This document shows, piece by piece, positions 52,747 through 61,707 of a DNA stretch of 64,000 nt. The stretch is from Halonatronomonas betaini (lineage in GTDB: Bacteria > Bacillota > Halanaerobiia > Halanaerobiales > Halarsenatibacteraceae), in NCBI RefSeq assembly GCF_015666175.1, contig NZ_JADPIE010000010.1, positions 24,737 through 88,736 on the forward strand, read 5' to 3'. The first letter of the stretch is position 1. Each line of letters begins with the position of its first letter. The translations under genes were made by a program, and so were the position numbers. The notes beneath the pieces were generated by a model, which saw only the letters and a list, made by a program, of their open reading frames with translations, did no database searches and was not told where the DNA came from.

Positions 52747-53832
52747 ATGAGACTAAAGAAATTAAACTCAGAAGAACTTATTGAGCTTTTGGAAATATTC
52801 TTTGCTGAATATGATCTGATTGCTCCATTTAAAGTTGAACAGGGTAGATTAAATCGAGTTCTTTTTCGAAAGATCAGGCAGAATAATGAGATACCATCAA
52901 TCTATCTTAAAGAAATGCCTGAAACTACCCCTAAAAACTTTATACTGCCAAGGGATGAGCGTCTTGATTTTGAAAGGTTTAACTCTGAAAGAGAAGAAAA
53001 TGAAAATAGTTTAGCCCGGGCTAAAACCAGGCTATTCTTTGGAGTTAGAAGCTGTGACCTGGCTGCTATTGAATTATTTGATGATGTCTTTTTAGATGAG
53101 GATTATCTTGATCCCTTTTATGAATCAAGAAGGGAAAAGAATATTTTCATAGGCTATTCTAATCAGATATTGCCACCGAATAATTTTCAGAAAGAATTAG
53201 AGATTGGTTATTTTGATCACCAGCTGGCTCCGGCATTCATCTATGAGGATTTAGAAGCCAGAGGGAGAGAACATTACTGGTTAAAAATTAAAGCAGGTTA
53301 TCAATTCTCAAAAGATGTAGAAGCTCATCTGGATAATCTGGAGACTGGAGAAATTGGAAATTTAGAAAAACTATTAAATGACTGGGAAGATAAGTTTACT
53401 GGTGAGACAGACTTTGAAATAAAAAATAAATTGCCATTTCCAGAAAAAGAAGTCTTTAACCAGGTTGACTGGCAGGAACCGACAGCTAGCTGTCTCGGCT
53501 GTGGTGTCTGTACCTATTACTGTCCGACCTGTTTCTGTTTTGATTTCTTCTGGGATGGGAGTACTAAGAATCGTGCCTGGGATTCCTGTATGTTCTCATT
53601 ATTTACTGAACATGCTTCAGGTCATAATCCCAGGGAGGAACAGCATCAGCGCTGGCGGCAACGTTTATTGCATAAATTCTCCTATCATCCCCAGAATTAT
53701 AATGATAAACCAGGCTGTGTCGGTTGTGGCCGTTGTATCTATAAATGTCCAGTTAATTTAGATATTAGAAATGTAATAAATGCTGTCGATAAAACATTAG
53801 TTAAAGGAGGTCAGGCCAGTGAAGAGAGATGA
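52747..53832 (+). CDS. FlxB/AsrA-like Fe-S subunit
   Basis: 361 residues. FFGVRSCDLAAIELFDDVF and YYCPTCFCFDFFWDGS are typical of the AsrA/hydrogenase-beta family (sulfite reductase A, sulfhydrogenase beta). Two ferredoxin motifs lie near the C-terminus (CLGCGVCTYYCPTC and CVGCGRCIYKCPV). It should carry electrons between the flavin subunit encoded next and the MvhD/HdrA part. GGAGGGAG precedes the ATG; the last 14 bases overlap the FlxA-like gene. Confidence 0.82.
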   Translation: MRLKKLNSEELIELLEIFFAEYDLIAPFKVEQGRLNRVLFRKIRQNNEIPSIYLKEMPETTPKNFILPRDERLDFERFNSEREENENSLARAKTRLFFGVRSCDLAAIELFDDVFLDEDYLDPFYESRREKNIFIGYSNQILPPNNFQKELEIGYFDHQLAPAFIYEDLEARGREHYWLKIKAGYQFSKDVEAHLDNLETGEIGNLEKLLNDWEDKFTGETDFEIKNKLPFPEKEVFNQVDWQEPTASCLGCGVCTYYCPTCFCFDFFWDGSTKNRAWDSCMFSLFTEHASGHNPREEQHQRWRQRLLHKFSYHPQNYNDKPGCVGCGRCIYKCPVNLDIRNVINAVDKTLVKGGQASEER

Positions 53833-54661
53833 TTATCTTCCAGAGGAAGCTGAAATTATTGAAGTTATTCAGGAGACAGGCAGTAATCTTAATATAAAGA
53901 CCTTTCATCTTAAACTTATAGGAGATGATCCAGTTTTTGACTTTAAGCCTGGCCAGTTTCTAATGTTGACTGTTCACGGTGTTGGGGAAGCTCCTTTTGG
54001 CCTGGCTTCATCGCCTTCTAATAGAGATAGGATTGTTATTTCAGTTAAAGAGACCGGCAAAGTAACTGCAGCCTTACATGAACTAACTGTAGGCGATAAA
54101 GTTGGACTTAGAGGGCCTTATGGGAATTCATTTCCTGTTGAAGAGCATAAATCCCAGGAAATAATTTTTATCAGTGGAGGAATCGGTCTGGCCCCACTCC
54201 GGTCAGCAATTGATTATGTGCTTGATCCTGATAACCGGGGAGATTATGGAAGAGTCCAGATGTTGCAGGCCTTTCGTTCACCTGAAGACATGCTCTATGA
54301 CTATGATCAGCCTCGCTGGGAAGATGCTGAAAATATAGATATTAAATATACAATCGATAAACCCTGTGAAGACTGGGAACATTGTGTGGGTTTTCCTCAT
54401 AAGCTTATAGAGGATGAAATTGATTGTATTATTGAGGGGGCAAAGTATTATGTTTGCGGGCCTCCGATAATGATTAAATCAGTAATTAATGAACTATTGG
54501 AGATTGGAATAAAACCTAAAGATATTATCACAACACTTGAGATGAGAATGTCCTGTGGGCTTGGGAAATGTGGAAAATGTAATATTGGCCATCGCTATGT
54601 CTGTAAAGATGGACCTGTCTTTAGTTATCAGGAGTTACTGGATATGCCTGAGGAATTTTAA
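53819..54661 (+). CDS. FlxA/AsrB-like FAD/NAD(P)-binding subunit
   Basis: 280 residues of the PyrK/AsrB family. FKPGQFLMLTVHGVGEAPFGLAS binds FAD, IIFISGGIGLAPLRSAIDYVL binds NAD(P), and the C-terminal MRMSCGLGKCGKCNIGHRYVC holds a [2Fe-2S] site. It is the NAD(P)H port of the Flx-Hdr complex. The start is GTG, behind AAAGGAGGT, inside the previous gene. Confidence 0.9.
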   Translation: MKRDDYLPEEAEIIEVIQETGSNLNIKTFHLKLIGDDPVFDFKPGQFLMLTVHGVGEAPFGLASSPSNRDRIVISVKETGKVTAALHELTVGDKVGLRGPYGNSFPVEEHKSQEIIFISGGIGLAPLRSAIDYVLDPDNRGDYGRVQMLQAFRSPEDMLYDYDQPRWEDAENIDIKYTIDKPCEDWEHCVGFPHKLIEDEIDCIIEGAKYYVCGPPIMIKSVINELLEIGIKPKDIITTLEMRMSCGLGKCGKCNIGHRYVCKDGPVFSYQELLDMPEEF

Positions 54662-54691
54662 GCAGCAAAAATAGTTTTGGGGGTGAGTAGA

Positions 54692-56110
54692 TTGATAAAG
54701 AGAAGTAGAGCAGGCCTTGATATATTTTCTGAAAAAGATCTGGAGAAGATACATGAAGCAACCCTTGAAGTTTTAGAAAAAGCAGGAGTAGAAATCATGT
54801 CAGATGAGGCAAGAGAAATCTTTAAAAGTGCTGGTGTGAAAGTTAATGAGAAGAGTGTCCATCTTACTCAGAAAGATCTTGATGAGTATTTAAATCTGGC
54901 GCCTGAAAAATTTACTCTTTATGCTAGAAATGAACAGAATAATGTTGAAATTGGAGGTAATAATACAGTTCTGGCACCAGGTTATGGTTCGCCCTTTGTA
55001 ATGGATTATCCAGAAATGAATCGTCGTGAATCTAAATATGATGATTATATAAAATTCACGAAGTTAGCCCAGGCTAGTGATAATATTGATGTTGTCGGTG
55101 GAGTATTGGTAGAACCAACTGATATTGATGATAAGATCCGCCACGGCAAGATGCTGGAGGCAGCAGTTAAATATAGTGATAAATGCCTGATGGGGAGCGC
55201 AATGGGGGCAAAAAAAGCACAGGAATCACTGGAGATGGCAGCTATAGTATTTGAGAGTGAAGAATTTGTCAGAAGTCATCCAGTTTTGATCTCCTTGATT
55301 AATACAAATAGTCCTTTAACGATTGATGAACGGATGAGCGATGCTCTTATGGTCCACTCTAAGAATAAACAGGCAATGGTTATTGCCTCATTAAGCATGA
55401 CTGGAACAACTTCACCAACTACCCTGCCTGCCTCTTTAGTACAGCAGAATGCAGAGATTCTGACAGGGATAGTTTTAACCCAGCTAATTAATCCTGGTAC
55501 CCCAGTAATTTATGGTTCTGCATCCAGTGTTGTTGATCTAAAGAAAGCAGATCTTGCCCTGGGAAGTCCTGAAACTGTCAAGATGTTTAATGGGACTGCT
55601 CAAATGGCCAGATATTATGGCATTCCATCGAGAGGTGGAGGAGCTTTAACTGATTCACTATTCCCTGATGCCCAGGCCGGTTATGAATCAATGCTTAATA
55701 TAATGTCAGCTGTCAATAATGGTTTCAATTTTATCCTCCATGCCGCCGGTCTATTAGAAAATTATATGTCAATGTCCTATGAGAAATTTATCATCGATGA
55801 TGAAGTCTGTGGGATAGTCAATAATGTGGCAGAGGGTTTAATTGTTGATGAGGATCAACTGGCAGTCGATGAAATAATTGAGATTGGAGCAGGTGGTAAT
55901 TATATTTCTACTGATCATACTTTTAGCCATATGAAGGACATGAGAATGCCTCTATTATCAAAAAGAGAGCGGTATTTCAGTGATCAGGATCAGCCAGAGA
56001 CTGCAGCAAGGGCTAAGGCTAAATATGAAGAAATACTTAATAATTTTAATAAGCCTGAATTAAAAGCAGGAATTTTGGAAAAATTACAGAAGTATATTGA
56101 TAGGTTATAA
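54692..56110 (+). CDS. MttB-family (non-pyrrolysine) methyltransferase 3
   Basis: 472 residues. APGYGSPFVMDYPEMNRRES, the NTNSPLTIDERMSDALMVHSKN segment and GSASSVVDLKKADLALGSPE mark a third, more distant MttB homologue; no internal TAG. It has no mttC of its own and must use one of the two upstream corrinoid proteins or another. I start at TTG 54692, five bases after GGGGGTGAG; TTG 54677 and GTG 54683 lie in or before that site. It lies between FlxA and the formate-THF ligase gene. Confidence 0.9.
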   Translation: MIKRSRAGLDIFSEKDLEKIHEATLEVLEKAGVEIMSDEAREIFKSAGVKVNEKSVHLTQKDLDEYLNLAPEKFTLYARNEQNNVEIGGNNTVLAPGYGSPFVMDYPEMNRRESKYDDYIKFTKLAQASDNIDVVGGVLVEPTDIDDKIRHGKMLEAAVKYSDKCLMGSAMGAKKAQESLEMAAIVFESEEFVRSHPVLISLINTNSPLTIDERMSDALMVHSKNKQAMVIASLSMTGTTSPTTLPASLVQQNAEILTGIVLTQLINPGTPVIYGSASSVVDLKKADLALGSPETVKMFNGTAQMARYYGIPSRGGGALTDSLFPDAQAGYESMLNIMSAVNNGFNFILHAAGLLENYMSMSYEKFIIDDEVCGIVNNVAEGLIVDEDQLAVDEIIEIGAGGNYISTDHTFSHMKDMRMPLLSKRERYFSDQDQPETAARAKAKYEEILNNFNKPELKAGILEKLQKYIDRL

Positions 56111-56164
56111 AATTTTTTAGATTTATTTTAAAAGCACAATATTATAAAGGAGGAATTTAAAAGA

Positions 56165-57829
56165 ATGAGAAGCGACATTGAAATTGCACAGGCAGCAGAA
56201 ATGAAACCAATAAGTGAAATAGCAGAGAAGGCAGGTCTATTAGAAGAGGAATTGGAGCATTATGGTAAATATAAGGCCAAGGTTAATTTAGATGCCTTAG
56301 ATAGGCTTGATCAGGACAGCAAACTTGTTCTAGTTACAGCTATGACCCCAACTCCTGCTGGTGAAGGAAAGACAACAACTACTGTAGGTTTAGGCCAGGC
56401 TTTAAATAGACTTGGCAAAAATGCAGCAATTGCTCTTAGAGAGCCGTCTTTAGGACCTACAATGGGTGTTAAAGGTGGTGCAGCCGGTGGTGGTTATTCC
56501 CAGGTTGTTCCAATGGAAGATATTAATCTCCATTTTACTGGTGATATCCATGCGATTGGTGTAGCCCACAACCTATTATCAGCAGCAATTGATAACCATA
56601 TCAAGCAGGGTAATGAGCTTGGAATCGATCCAACAAGAGTCAGTTTTTCAAGAGTTGTAGATATGAATGATCGTGCTCTAAGAGATATTATAGTTGGTCT
56701 TGGCGGAAAATCTAATGGTTATCCAAGACAGGATAATTTCATGATCACAGTAGCCTCAGAAGTTATGGCTATCCTCTGTCTTGCTAATAATATTAGTGAG
56801 TTAAAAGAAAAGATCGGTAGAATTGTGGTTGCCTATAATTATGATGATGAGCCAATTATTGCAAAACAACTCGGTGTCCATGGTGCAATGGCTGCTCTAC
56901 TTAAAGAAGCTATTAAGCCTAACCTGGTACAGACCTTAGAAAATACTCCGGCCTTTATCCATGGTGGACCATTTGCCAATATTGCTCATGGTTGTAATAG
57001 TGTTATGGCCACTAAAATGGCTATGTCAATCAGTGATATTACTGTTACTGAAGCTGGTTTTGGTGCTGACCTTGGTGCTGAGAAATTCTTCAATATCAAG
57101 TCCAGATTTGCCAATCTTAATCCTGATGCAACAGTCTTAGTTGCAACAGTTAGAGCTCTAAAGATGCATGGTGGCAAGGCCAAGGATGACTTAACAGATG
57201 AAGATCTTGACGCATTATCAGATGGTATCGAGAATTTAGAGAAGCATATTGAGAATATCAAGAAATTTGGGGTACCATTAGTTGTTGCAATTAACCGTTT
57301 CCCTGATGACACTGAAGCTGAACTAGAATTAGTTAGAGAACGTTGTGAAAAACTAGATGTTAATGTTGCTCTATCTGAAGTCTTTGCCAAAGGTGGCGAA
57401 GGTGGAGAGGAATTAGGTAAGAAGGTTATCGATATTCTAGATAACGAAGAATCAAAGTTTGAATTCCTCTATGATGAGAAAGCTTCAATTCCAGAAAAAA
57501 TTAGAACTATAGCTGAAGAGGTTTATGGTGCTGATGGTGTTGAATTTAGCGATGAAGCTAAAAAGCAGATAGAACTATACAAATGCTATGGTTATGATAA
57601 ACTGCCTATCTGTATGGCCAAGACTCAGAGTTCAATCTCTGATAACCCGGCTCTAAAGGGTAGACCAGAGGGTTTTAAAGTTAATGTTAGAGAGATTAAT
57701 GTTTCTGCAGGTGCAGGCTTCTTAGTTGCCTTAACTGGACCGGTTCTTACAATGCCAGGTCTTCCAAAGAGACCATCTGCTGAAGATATTGATATCGATG
57801 AAAATGGAAAGATTAGTGGTTTATTCTAA
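56165..57829 (+). CDS. fhs: Formate-tetrahydrofolate ligase
   Basis: 554 residues, the usual length. [20 protein letters not shown] is the ATP-binding loop; [24 protein letters not shown] (recognised by EPSLGP and KGGAAGGGY), [27 protein letters not shown] and [13 protein letters not shown] are all standard. In methyl oxidation it releases formate from formyl-THF and makes ATP. The cyclohydrolase/dehydrogenase FolD needed between MetF and Fhs is not in the window. It has AAAGGAGGA before the ATG and a terminator after the stop. Confidence 0.97.
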   Translation: MRSDIEIAQAAEMKPISEIAEKAGLLEEELEHYGKYKAKVNLDALDRLDQDSKLVLVTAMTPTPAGEGKTTTTVGLGQALNRLGKNAAIALREPSLGPTMGVKGGAAGGGYSQVVPMEDINLHFTGDIHAIGVAHNLLSAAIDNHIKQGNELGIDPTRVSFSRVVDMNDRALRDIIVGLGGKSNGYPRQDNFMITVASEVMAILCLANNISELKEKIGRIVVAYNYDDEPIIAKQLGVHGAMAALLKEAIKPNLVQTLENTPAFIHGGPFANIAHGCNSVMATKMAMSISDITVTEAGFGADLGAEKFFNIKSRFANLNPDATVLVATVRALKMHGGKAKDDLTDEDLDALSDGIENLEKHIENIKKFGVPLVVAINRFPDDTEAELELVRERCEKLDVNVALSEVFAKGGEGGEELGKKVIDILDNEESKFEFLYDEKASIPEKIRTIAEEVYGADGVEFSDEAKKQIELYKCYGYDKLPICMAKTQSSISDNPALKGRPEGFKVNVREINVSAGAGFLVALTGPVLTMPGLPKRPSAEDIDIDENGKISGLF

Positions 57830-57854
57830 ACCGATAACTCATTTGATAAATAAT

Positions 57855-57892
57855 AGAGATCAGGCAGTACCTGCTGTCTGGTCTCTTTTTTA
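57855..57892 (+). terminator. Rho-independent terminator after fhs
   Basis: AGAGATCAGGCAG (57855-57867) and CTGTCTGGTCTCT (57874-57886) form a 13-base stem (two G-U pairs), loop of six, then a T run. It ends the long one-carbon operon. Confidence 0.9.
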
Positions 57893-57931
57893 AATATAAT
57901 TTTCTTAAAATTAAGAATAAGGCGGGGTAAT

Positions 57932-59731
57932 ATGGCTTATCAGGTTAAAATAATTCAGGGTAATAAAGCTGATGAATTTGAAGTGGAAAAAGATAAGAAT
58001 TTATATGATATTATTAATCAGAAAGGTTATCAACTTACAGCTTACTGCGGAGGAGAGGGGACCTGTCAAAAATGCAGAGTCCGCTTAACGCCTGCTCCAG
58101 AACTTAAAAGCATTGAAGAGGAGATTTTTACTGATAAGGAGAAAGCTCAGGGGCTCAGGCTGGCCTGTTTACATCAGGTTAAAGAAGACTTAGAGATAAG
58201 ACTGGATACTGAAGGCGATATAAATGTATTGACCGGGACAGCTGCAGTCGAAGGTCGCTTAAATTCTGGCTGGAGACTGGTTGATTTTATGCCAGCAAAA
58301 CCAGAACTTGATGATCAGAGGAGTTATCTGACAAGATATCTTGAAAAGACCAATACTGTCTCTATATCTGACAGTATTATTCAGGATATAAAAAAACTTG
58401 AAGCAAAGGTGGATAAATTAACAGGTATCTGCTGTCAGGACAGACTTGTTCAATTAATTTCAGGCAATGATCAGAAAAGATTACTAGGTGTCGCTGTTGA
58501 TATTGGGACAACAACTCTGGTCCTTTATTTATATGATTTAGAAACCGGTGAGAAACTGGCAGTAGACTCTATGTATAATCCTCAGAAGGAATTTGGGGCT
58601 GACGTTATTACAAGGATCCAGTTTGCCAATAAATCTAAAGAGAATGCTCAGAAATTACAGCAGGTTTTAGTTGCAAGGTTAAATCAGGGCCTCCAGGATT
58701 TAACAGCTGAAATTAATACCAGGCCTGATGATATTTATAGAATTGCCTTTGCAGGCAATACAACAATGCTCCATACTTTATTAGGGTTTAATCCTATAGA
58801 TATAGCTAAATCACCTTTTATTCCTGATTTCACAGAAGGTTTAAATCTGTCACCGGATTTAATAGGATTGGATATAAATTCTCAAGCTGAACTTTTAGTC
58901 CTGCCTTCTATTTCCGGCTATATTGGAGCCGATATAATTGCTGATCTGCTGGCAACAGGGGTAGGAGAAGCTAGAGAGAATCAATTATTAATTGATATTG
59001 GTACCAATGGAGAGGTTGCCCTGGGTAATAACAGGGAGATATATACCTGTTCTGTGGCTGCCGGTCCATCCTTTGAAGGCAGTAATATTTCATCTGGAAT
59101 GGCTGCCCTGGATGGTGCAGCTGAAAGGTTTGAGATTAGGGAAGAGGGTTTTGATTATAAGACAATTAATGCTGCAGAACCAAGGGGTATCTGCGGTTCA
59201 GGGCTCCTGGATTTAGTAGCTGGATTTTTAAAGATTGGATTAATTAATCCTAAGGGTAAATTTAATGATAAAGAGAAGATGCCTGAATTCTGGCAGAAAA
59301 GATTTAATAAGGATAAAAAGGAAATTGTAATTTTTTCTGAGGAAGAAGCAGAAAATAAAATAAGCTTAACCCAGAAAGATATCAGACAACTGCAATTGGC
59401 CAAGGGAGCAATCAGGGCTGGCATTGAAGTTCTGGCAGCCAGGCTTGAGATAAAATTAGCAGAAATCAATCAGGTTTATCTGGTTGGAGGTTTTGCCAAT
59501 TATCTTGATCCTGATAATACTATTTTAATTGGAATGCTACCTGAGATCTTTGCAGGTAAGATTCTTCAATTTGGTAATGGTTCAGGAGCAGGGGCCAGTC
59601 TATATCTACTGGATAGAGATCTAGAAACTATAGTTGAGGATTTAAAGGAGAGAATAAAATATATTGAACTCTCTAAAGATGCAGATTTCCAGGAAAAATT
59701 TATTGAAGAACTAAATTTCCCTGGAAATTAA
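57932..59731 (+). CDS. Corrinoid protein reactivating ATPase (RACo/RamA-like ASKHA, DUF4445)
   Basis: 599 residues. The N-terminal [2Fe-2S] domain has CGGEGTCQKC (near residue 40-50) and LACLHQ. The ASKHA core starts near 189 with GVAVDIGTTTLVLYLYDL; FAGNTTMLHTLLG, DIGTNGEVALGN and AEPRGICGSGLLDLVAGF follow, as in RACo and RamA. It reduces cobalamin that has fallen to the inactive Co(II) state, using ATP. The clients here are the two MttC proteins. It follows a terminator, so is likely transcribed on its own; no clear promoter was seen in the 40 bases between. Confidence 0.92.
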   Translation: MAYQVKIIQGNKADEFEVEKDKNLYDIINQKGYQLTAYCGGEGTCQKCRVRLTPAPELKSIEEEIFTDKEKAQGLRLACLHQVKEDLEIRLDTEGDINVLTGTAAVEGRLNSGWRLVDFMPAKPELDDQRSYLTRYLEKTNTVSISDSIIQDIKKLEAKVDKLTGICCQDRLVQLISGNDQKRLLGVAVDIGTTTLVLYLYDLETGEKLAVDSMYNPQKEFGADVITRIQFANKSKENAQKLQQVLVARLNQGLQDLTAEINTRPDDIYRIAFAGNTTMLHTLLGFNPIDIAKSPFIPDFTEGLNLSPDLIGLDINSQAELLVLPSISGYIGADIIADLLATGVGEARENQLLIDIGTNGEVALGNNREIYTCSVAAGPSFEGSNISSGMAALDGAAERFEIREEGFDYKTINAAEPRGICGSGLLDLVAGFLKIGLINPKGKFNDKEKMPEFWQKRFNKDKKEIVIFSEEEAENKISLTQKDIRQLQLAKGAIRAGIEVLAARLEIKLAEINQVYLVGGFANYLDPDNTILIGMLPEIFAGKILQFGNGSGAGASLYLLDRDLETIVEDLKERIKYIELSKDADFQEKFIEELNFPGN

Positions 59732-59745
59732 TTTGCAAATTATGT

Positions 59746-60075
59746 TTATTCATTATGTCGTGGATTTTTTGATATAATTTTGATTGCTCTGGTTAAAACT
59801 GAGATGATATCTACATTTACCTGCTGCTCAAACTCTATAAGTTTTGCATGGAGTGAACCCTGGGGACTGGATATATATTTGGCCGGGATTCTATTTAAAG
59901 TATAGGAAGCCATGTCCAATAAACAGTTGTGGCAGGTACAGATATCATTGAACTGCTCATCATTATTTAAGACTTCTTCTAATTTATCTAAGACAAAGTC
60001 TTCAGTATGATTTTCCAGTTCGTTTTTTAAAGAACTCTTGTCTATCTTTAAACGATTTGACTTATTTGCAGTCAT
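59746..60075 (-). CDS. ComFB-like late competence protein
   Basis: 109 residues. NELENHTEDFVLDKLEEVLN and DICTCHNCLLDMASYTLNRIPAKY fit the ComFB family, whose CxCHxCxxD zinc-like motif is visible. Function in competence is uncertain; related proteins bind cyclic dinucleotides in cyanobacteria. It is a lone minus-strand gene between the one-carbon island and the reductase operon. AGGTGA stands before the ATG. Confidence 0.8.
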   Translation of the reverse strand: MTANKSNRLKIDKSSLKNELENHTEDFVLDKLEEVLNNDEQFNDICTCHNCLLDMASYTLNRIPAKYISSPQGSLHAKLIEFEQQVNVDIISVLTRAIKIISKNPRHNE

Positions 60076-60165
60076 TTTTTCACCTCATATTTTTTAGGAT
60101 AAATTTAGCGCTATTGTTTATAATTATAATCTTTAAATTACTGACTGTCAATTGATTAATCCAAC

Positions 60166-60187
60166 TTATGTTATATTTATTACATAA
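60166..60187. repeat. Small inverted repeat upstream of the torD-like gene
   Basis: TTATGT (60166-60171) and ACATAA (60182-60187) with a 10-base spacer, in the 251-base gap between the divergent comFB and torD-like genes. It could be an Fnr/Crp-type or other dimer site, but the match to those boxes is poor. No convincing promoter pair was found in the gap. Confidence 0.3.
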
Positions 60188-60326
60188 ATTAAAAAACTGG
60201 CTTCAAAAAAGAGGAATAAAGGGGGATAAGTTTAATATAATATATAAGGGATTGTGAAATAAATCTCGATAACATCGCTAGGTTTTATAGGTTTAAAGTA
60301 TTACGACAGGGAGGGGATAATATTTA

Positions 60327-60968
60327 ATGGAAAATGAACTAAGGGAGAAGATGTATCTTGTTTTTGCCAGTTTATTTAGAGAGCCAGATCAGGAAATTTT
60401 TGAGGATATTAAGTCTGGTCTGCATAATAAAATAACGCAGAATTATTTTGGCCAGAAAAGTTTTGATATTCACATGCCAGCCTTTGAAAGTACAAATAAT
60501 TTAAAAGAAATGTTAAAGCTCTGGAGAAATAATATCTGCCCTGAAGAAGGAAAAATTAGGCCAATTGAATCTATTTATAAGGTCTGGACCCTTGATGATA
60601 GTTATGATCTGCCCTTTGCCAAGGATAAAGGTTATTTAATGAGTGATTGGGCTCTTCATATCAAGCATCTCTTTAATGAGTTTGAGCTTGAGATTCCAGA
60701 GGATTATCAGGCAATGCCTGATTATATCTGCTTTGAGCTGGAATTTATGAGTTTATTGATAGCAGAAGATTTAAAGGAAGAGCAGAAATTATTTCTGCTC
60801 CATCATTTAGACTGGATTCCAGATTTGAGAGAGGAGGCAGAGGAAAAGGAGATAGTAGCTGAATACTTTAGTATTATTAAAATTTTAGAAATATTTTTAA
60901 AGTTAGAATGGCAGGAGTTTGATTTAAATAATGAGGAGACCGATAAATTCCAAAAATTTGAGAGGTGA
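60327..60968 (+). CDS. TorD/DmsD-family chaperone
   Basis: 213 residues, helix-rich. YLVFASLFREPDQEIFEDI at the start, DDSYDLPFAKDKGYLMSDWALHI and FELEFMSLLIAEDL fit the TorD/DmsD/NarJ fold, whose marks are a helical bundle and an LxLEFM-like segment. Such chaperones bind the twin-arginine leader of a molybdenum enzyme until the cofactor is loaded. The next two genes encode Tat substrates, as expected. The ribosome site GGGAGGGG is set 11 bases from ATG. Confidence 0.85.
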   Translation: MENELREKMYLVFASLFREPDQEIFEDIKSGLHNKITQNYFGQKSFDIHMPAFESTNNLKEMLKLWRNNICPEEGKIRPIESIYKVWTLDDSYDLPFAKDKGYLMSDWALHIKHLFNEFELEIPEDYQAMPDYICFELEFMSLLIAEDLKEEQKLFLLHHLDWIPDLREEAEEKEIVAEYFSIIKILEIFLKLEWQEFDLNNEETDKFQKFER

Positions 60969-60972
60969 GAAA

Positions 60973-61674
60973 ATGAGTAATGAAAAGAATGGAGAAAGTA
61001 GAAGAGACTTCCTGAAGAAAGGAGCTGCCGGGGTGGCTACCTTAATGGCCGGCTTTGGAATGAAGGGTCAAAAAGTCGGTGCTGAAAATTTAGATGCCGG
61101 CAAAAAGGCTATTTTAATGGACCAGAGCCTCTGTGTTGAATGTCAGTCCTGTAGGCTGGCCTGTCAGCGGGAGAATGATTTTCCTATTACTGCTCAGAGT
61201 ATTAAATTTAAGAGTATTGAGACTGGCTCATATCCTGATGTTGAATATAATTCGACTCGCTGGAGCTGTTTCCACTGTAATGATGCTCCCTGTATTGATT
61301 CCTGTCCGGTAGATGCCCTTGAAAGACAGGAAGGGGAGATGAATGTAACTGATATTGAGGCCTGTATTGGCTGTGGAGCCTGTTTAAATGACTGTCCCTA
61401 TGATGTACCGGAGATTATTGAGGGCAAGATGTATAAATGTAATGGCTGTGTTCATCTGATTGAAGATGGAGAAAATCCTGCCTGTGTTTCGACCTGTCCG
61501 ACTTATGCTGTTGAATTTGGCAATCAGGAAGAAATGGCAGAGCTAGGAGCTGAGCGGGTGGAAGAGCTGGAAGCAGATGGCAAAGAAGCTTATTTATATG
61601 GTTTAGAAGCTCAGGATGGCCTTGGCTTATTCCTGATTTTAAGAACTGCTCCAGAGGATTTTGAGCTTGTATAA
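60973..61674 (+). CDS. Tat-exported four-[4Fe-4S] electron transfer subunit (PsrB/PhsB/DmsB type)
   Basis: 233 residues. A twin-arginine leader, SRRDFLKKGAAGVATLMAG, opens the protein, unusual since the B subunit is often carried across by its partner. Four ferredoxin motifs: CVECQSCRLAC, CFHCNDAPCIDSCP, CIGCGACLNDCP and a final CNGC...CVSTCP. It takes electrons from a membrane quinol anchor to the catalytic subunit. ATG 60973 follows GAGAGGTGA; the frame is also open upstream into torD. A NrfD-like membrane anchor would be expected after the window. Confidence 0.92.
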   Translation: MSNEKNGESRRDFLKKGAAGVATLMAGFGMKGQKVGAENLDAGKKAILMDQSLCVECQSCRLACQRENDFPITAQSIKFKSIETGSYPDVEYNSTRWSCFHCNDAPCIDSCPVDALERQEGEMNVTDIEACIGCGACLNDCPYDVPEIIEGKMYKCNGCVHLIEDGENPACVSTCPTYAVEFGNQEEMAELGAERVEELEADGKEAYLYGLEAQDGLGLFLILRTAPEDFELV

Positions 61675-61707
61675 AATACTTAGAAATTTTGAGGAGGTTT
61701 AATATAG

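Noticed and set aside
60121..60187. Fnr box upstream of the reductase operon
   Set aside because: TTGATTAATCCAA resembles half of an Fnr site, but the second half does not fit, so it was not listed as one.
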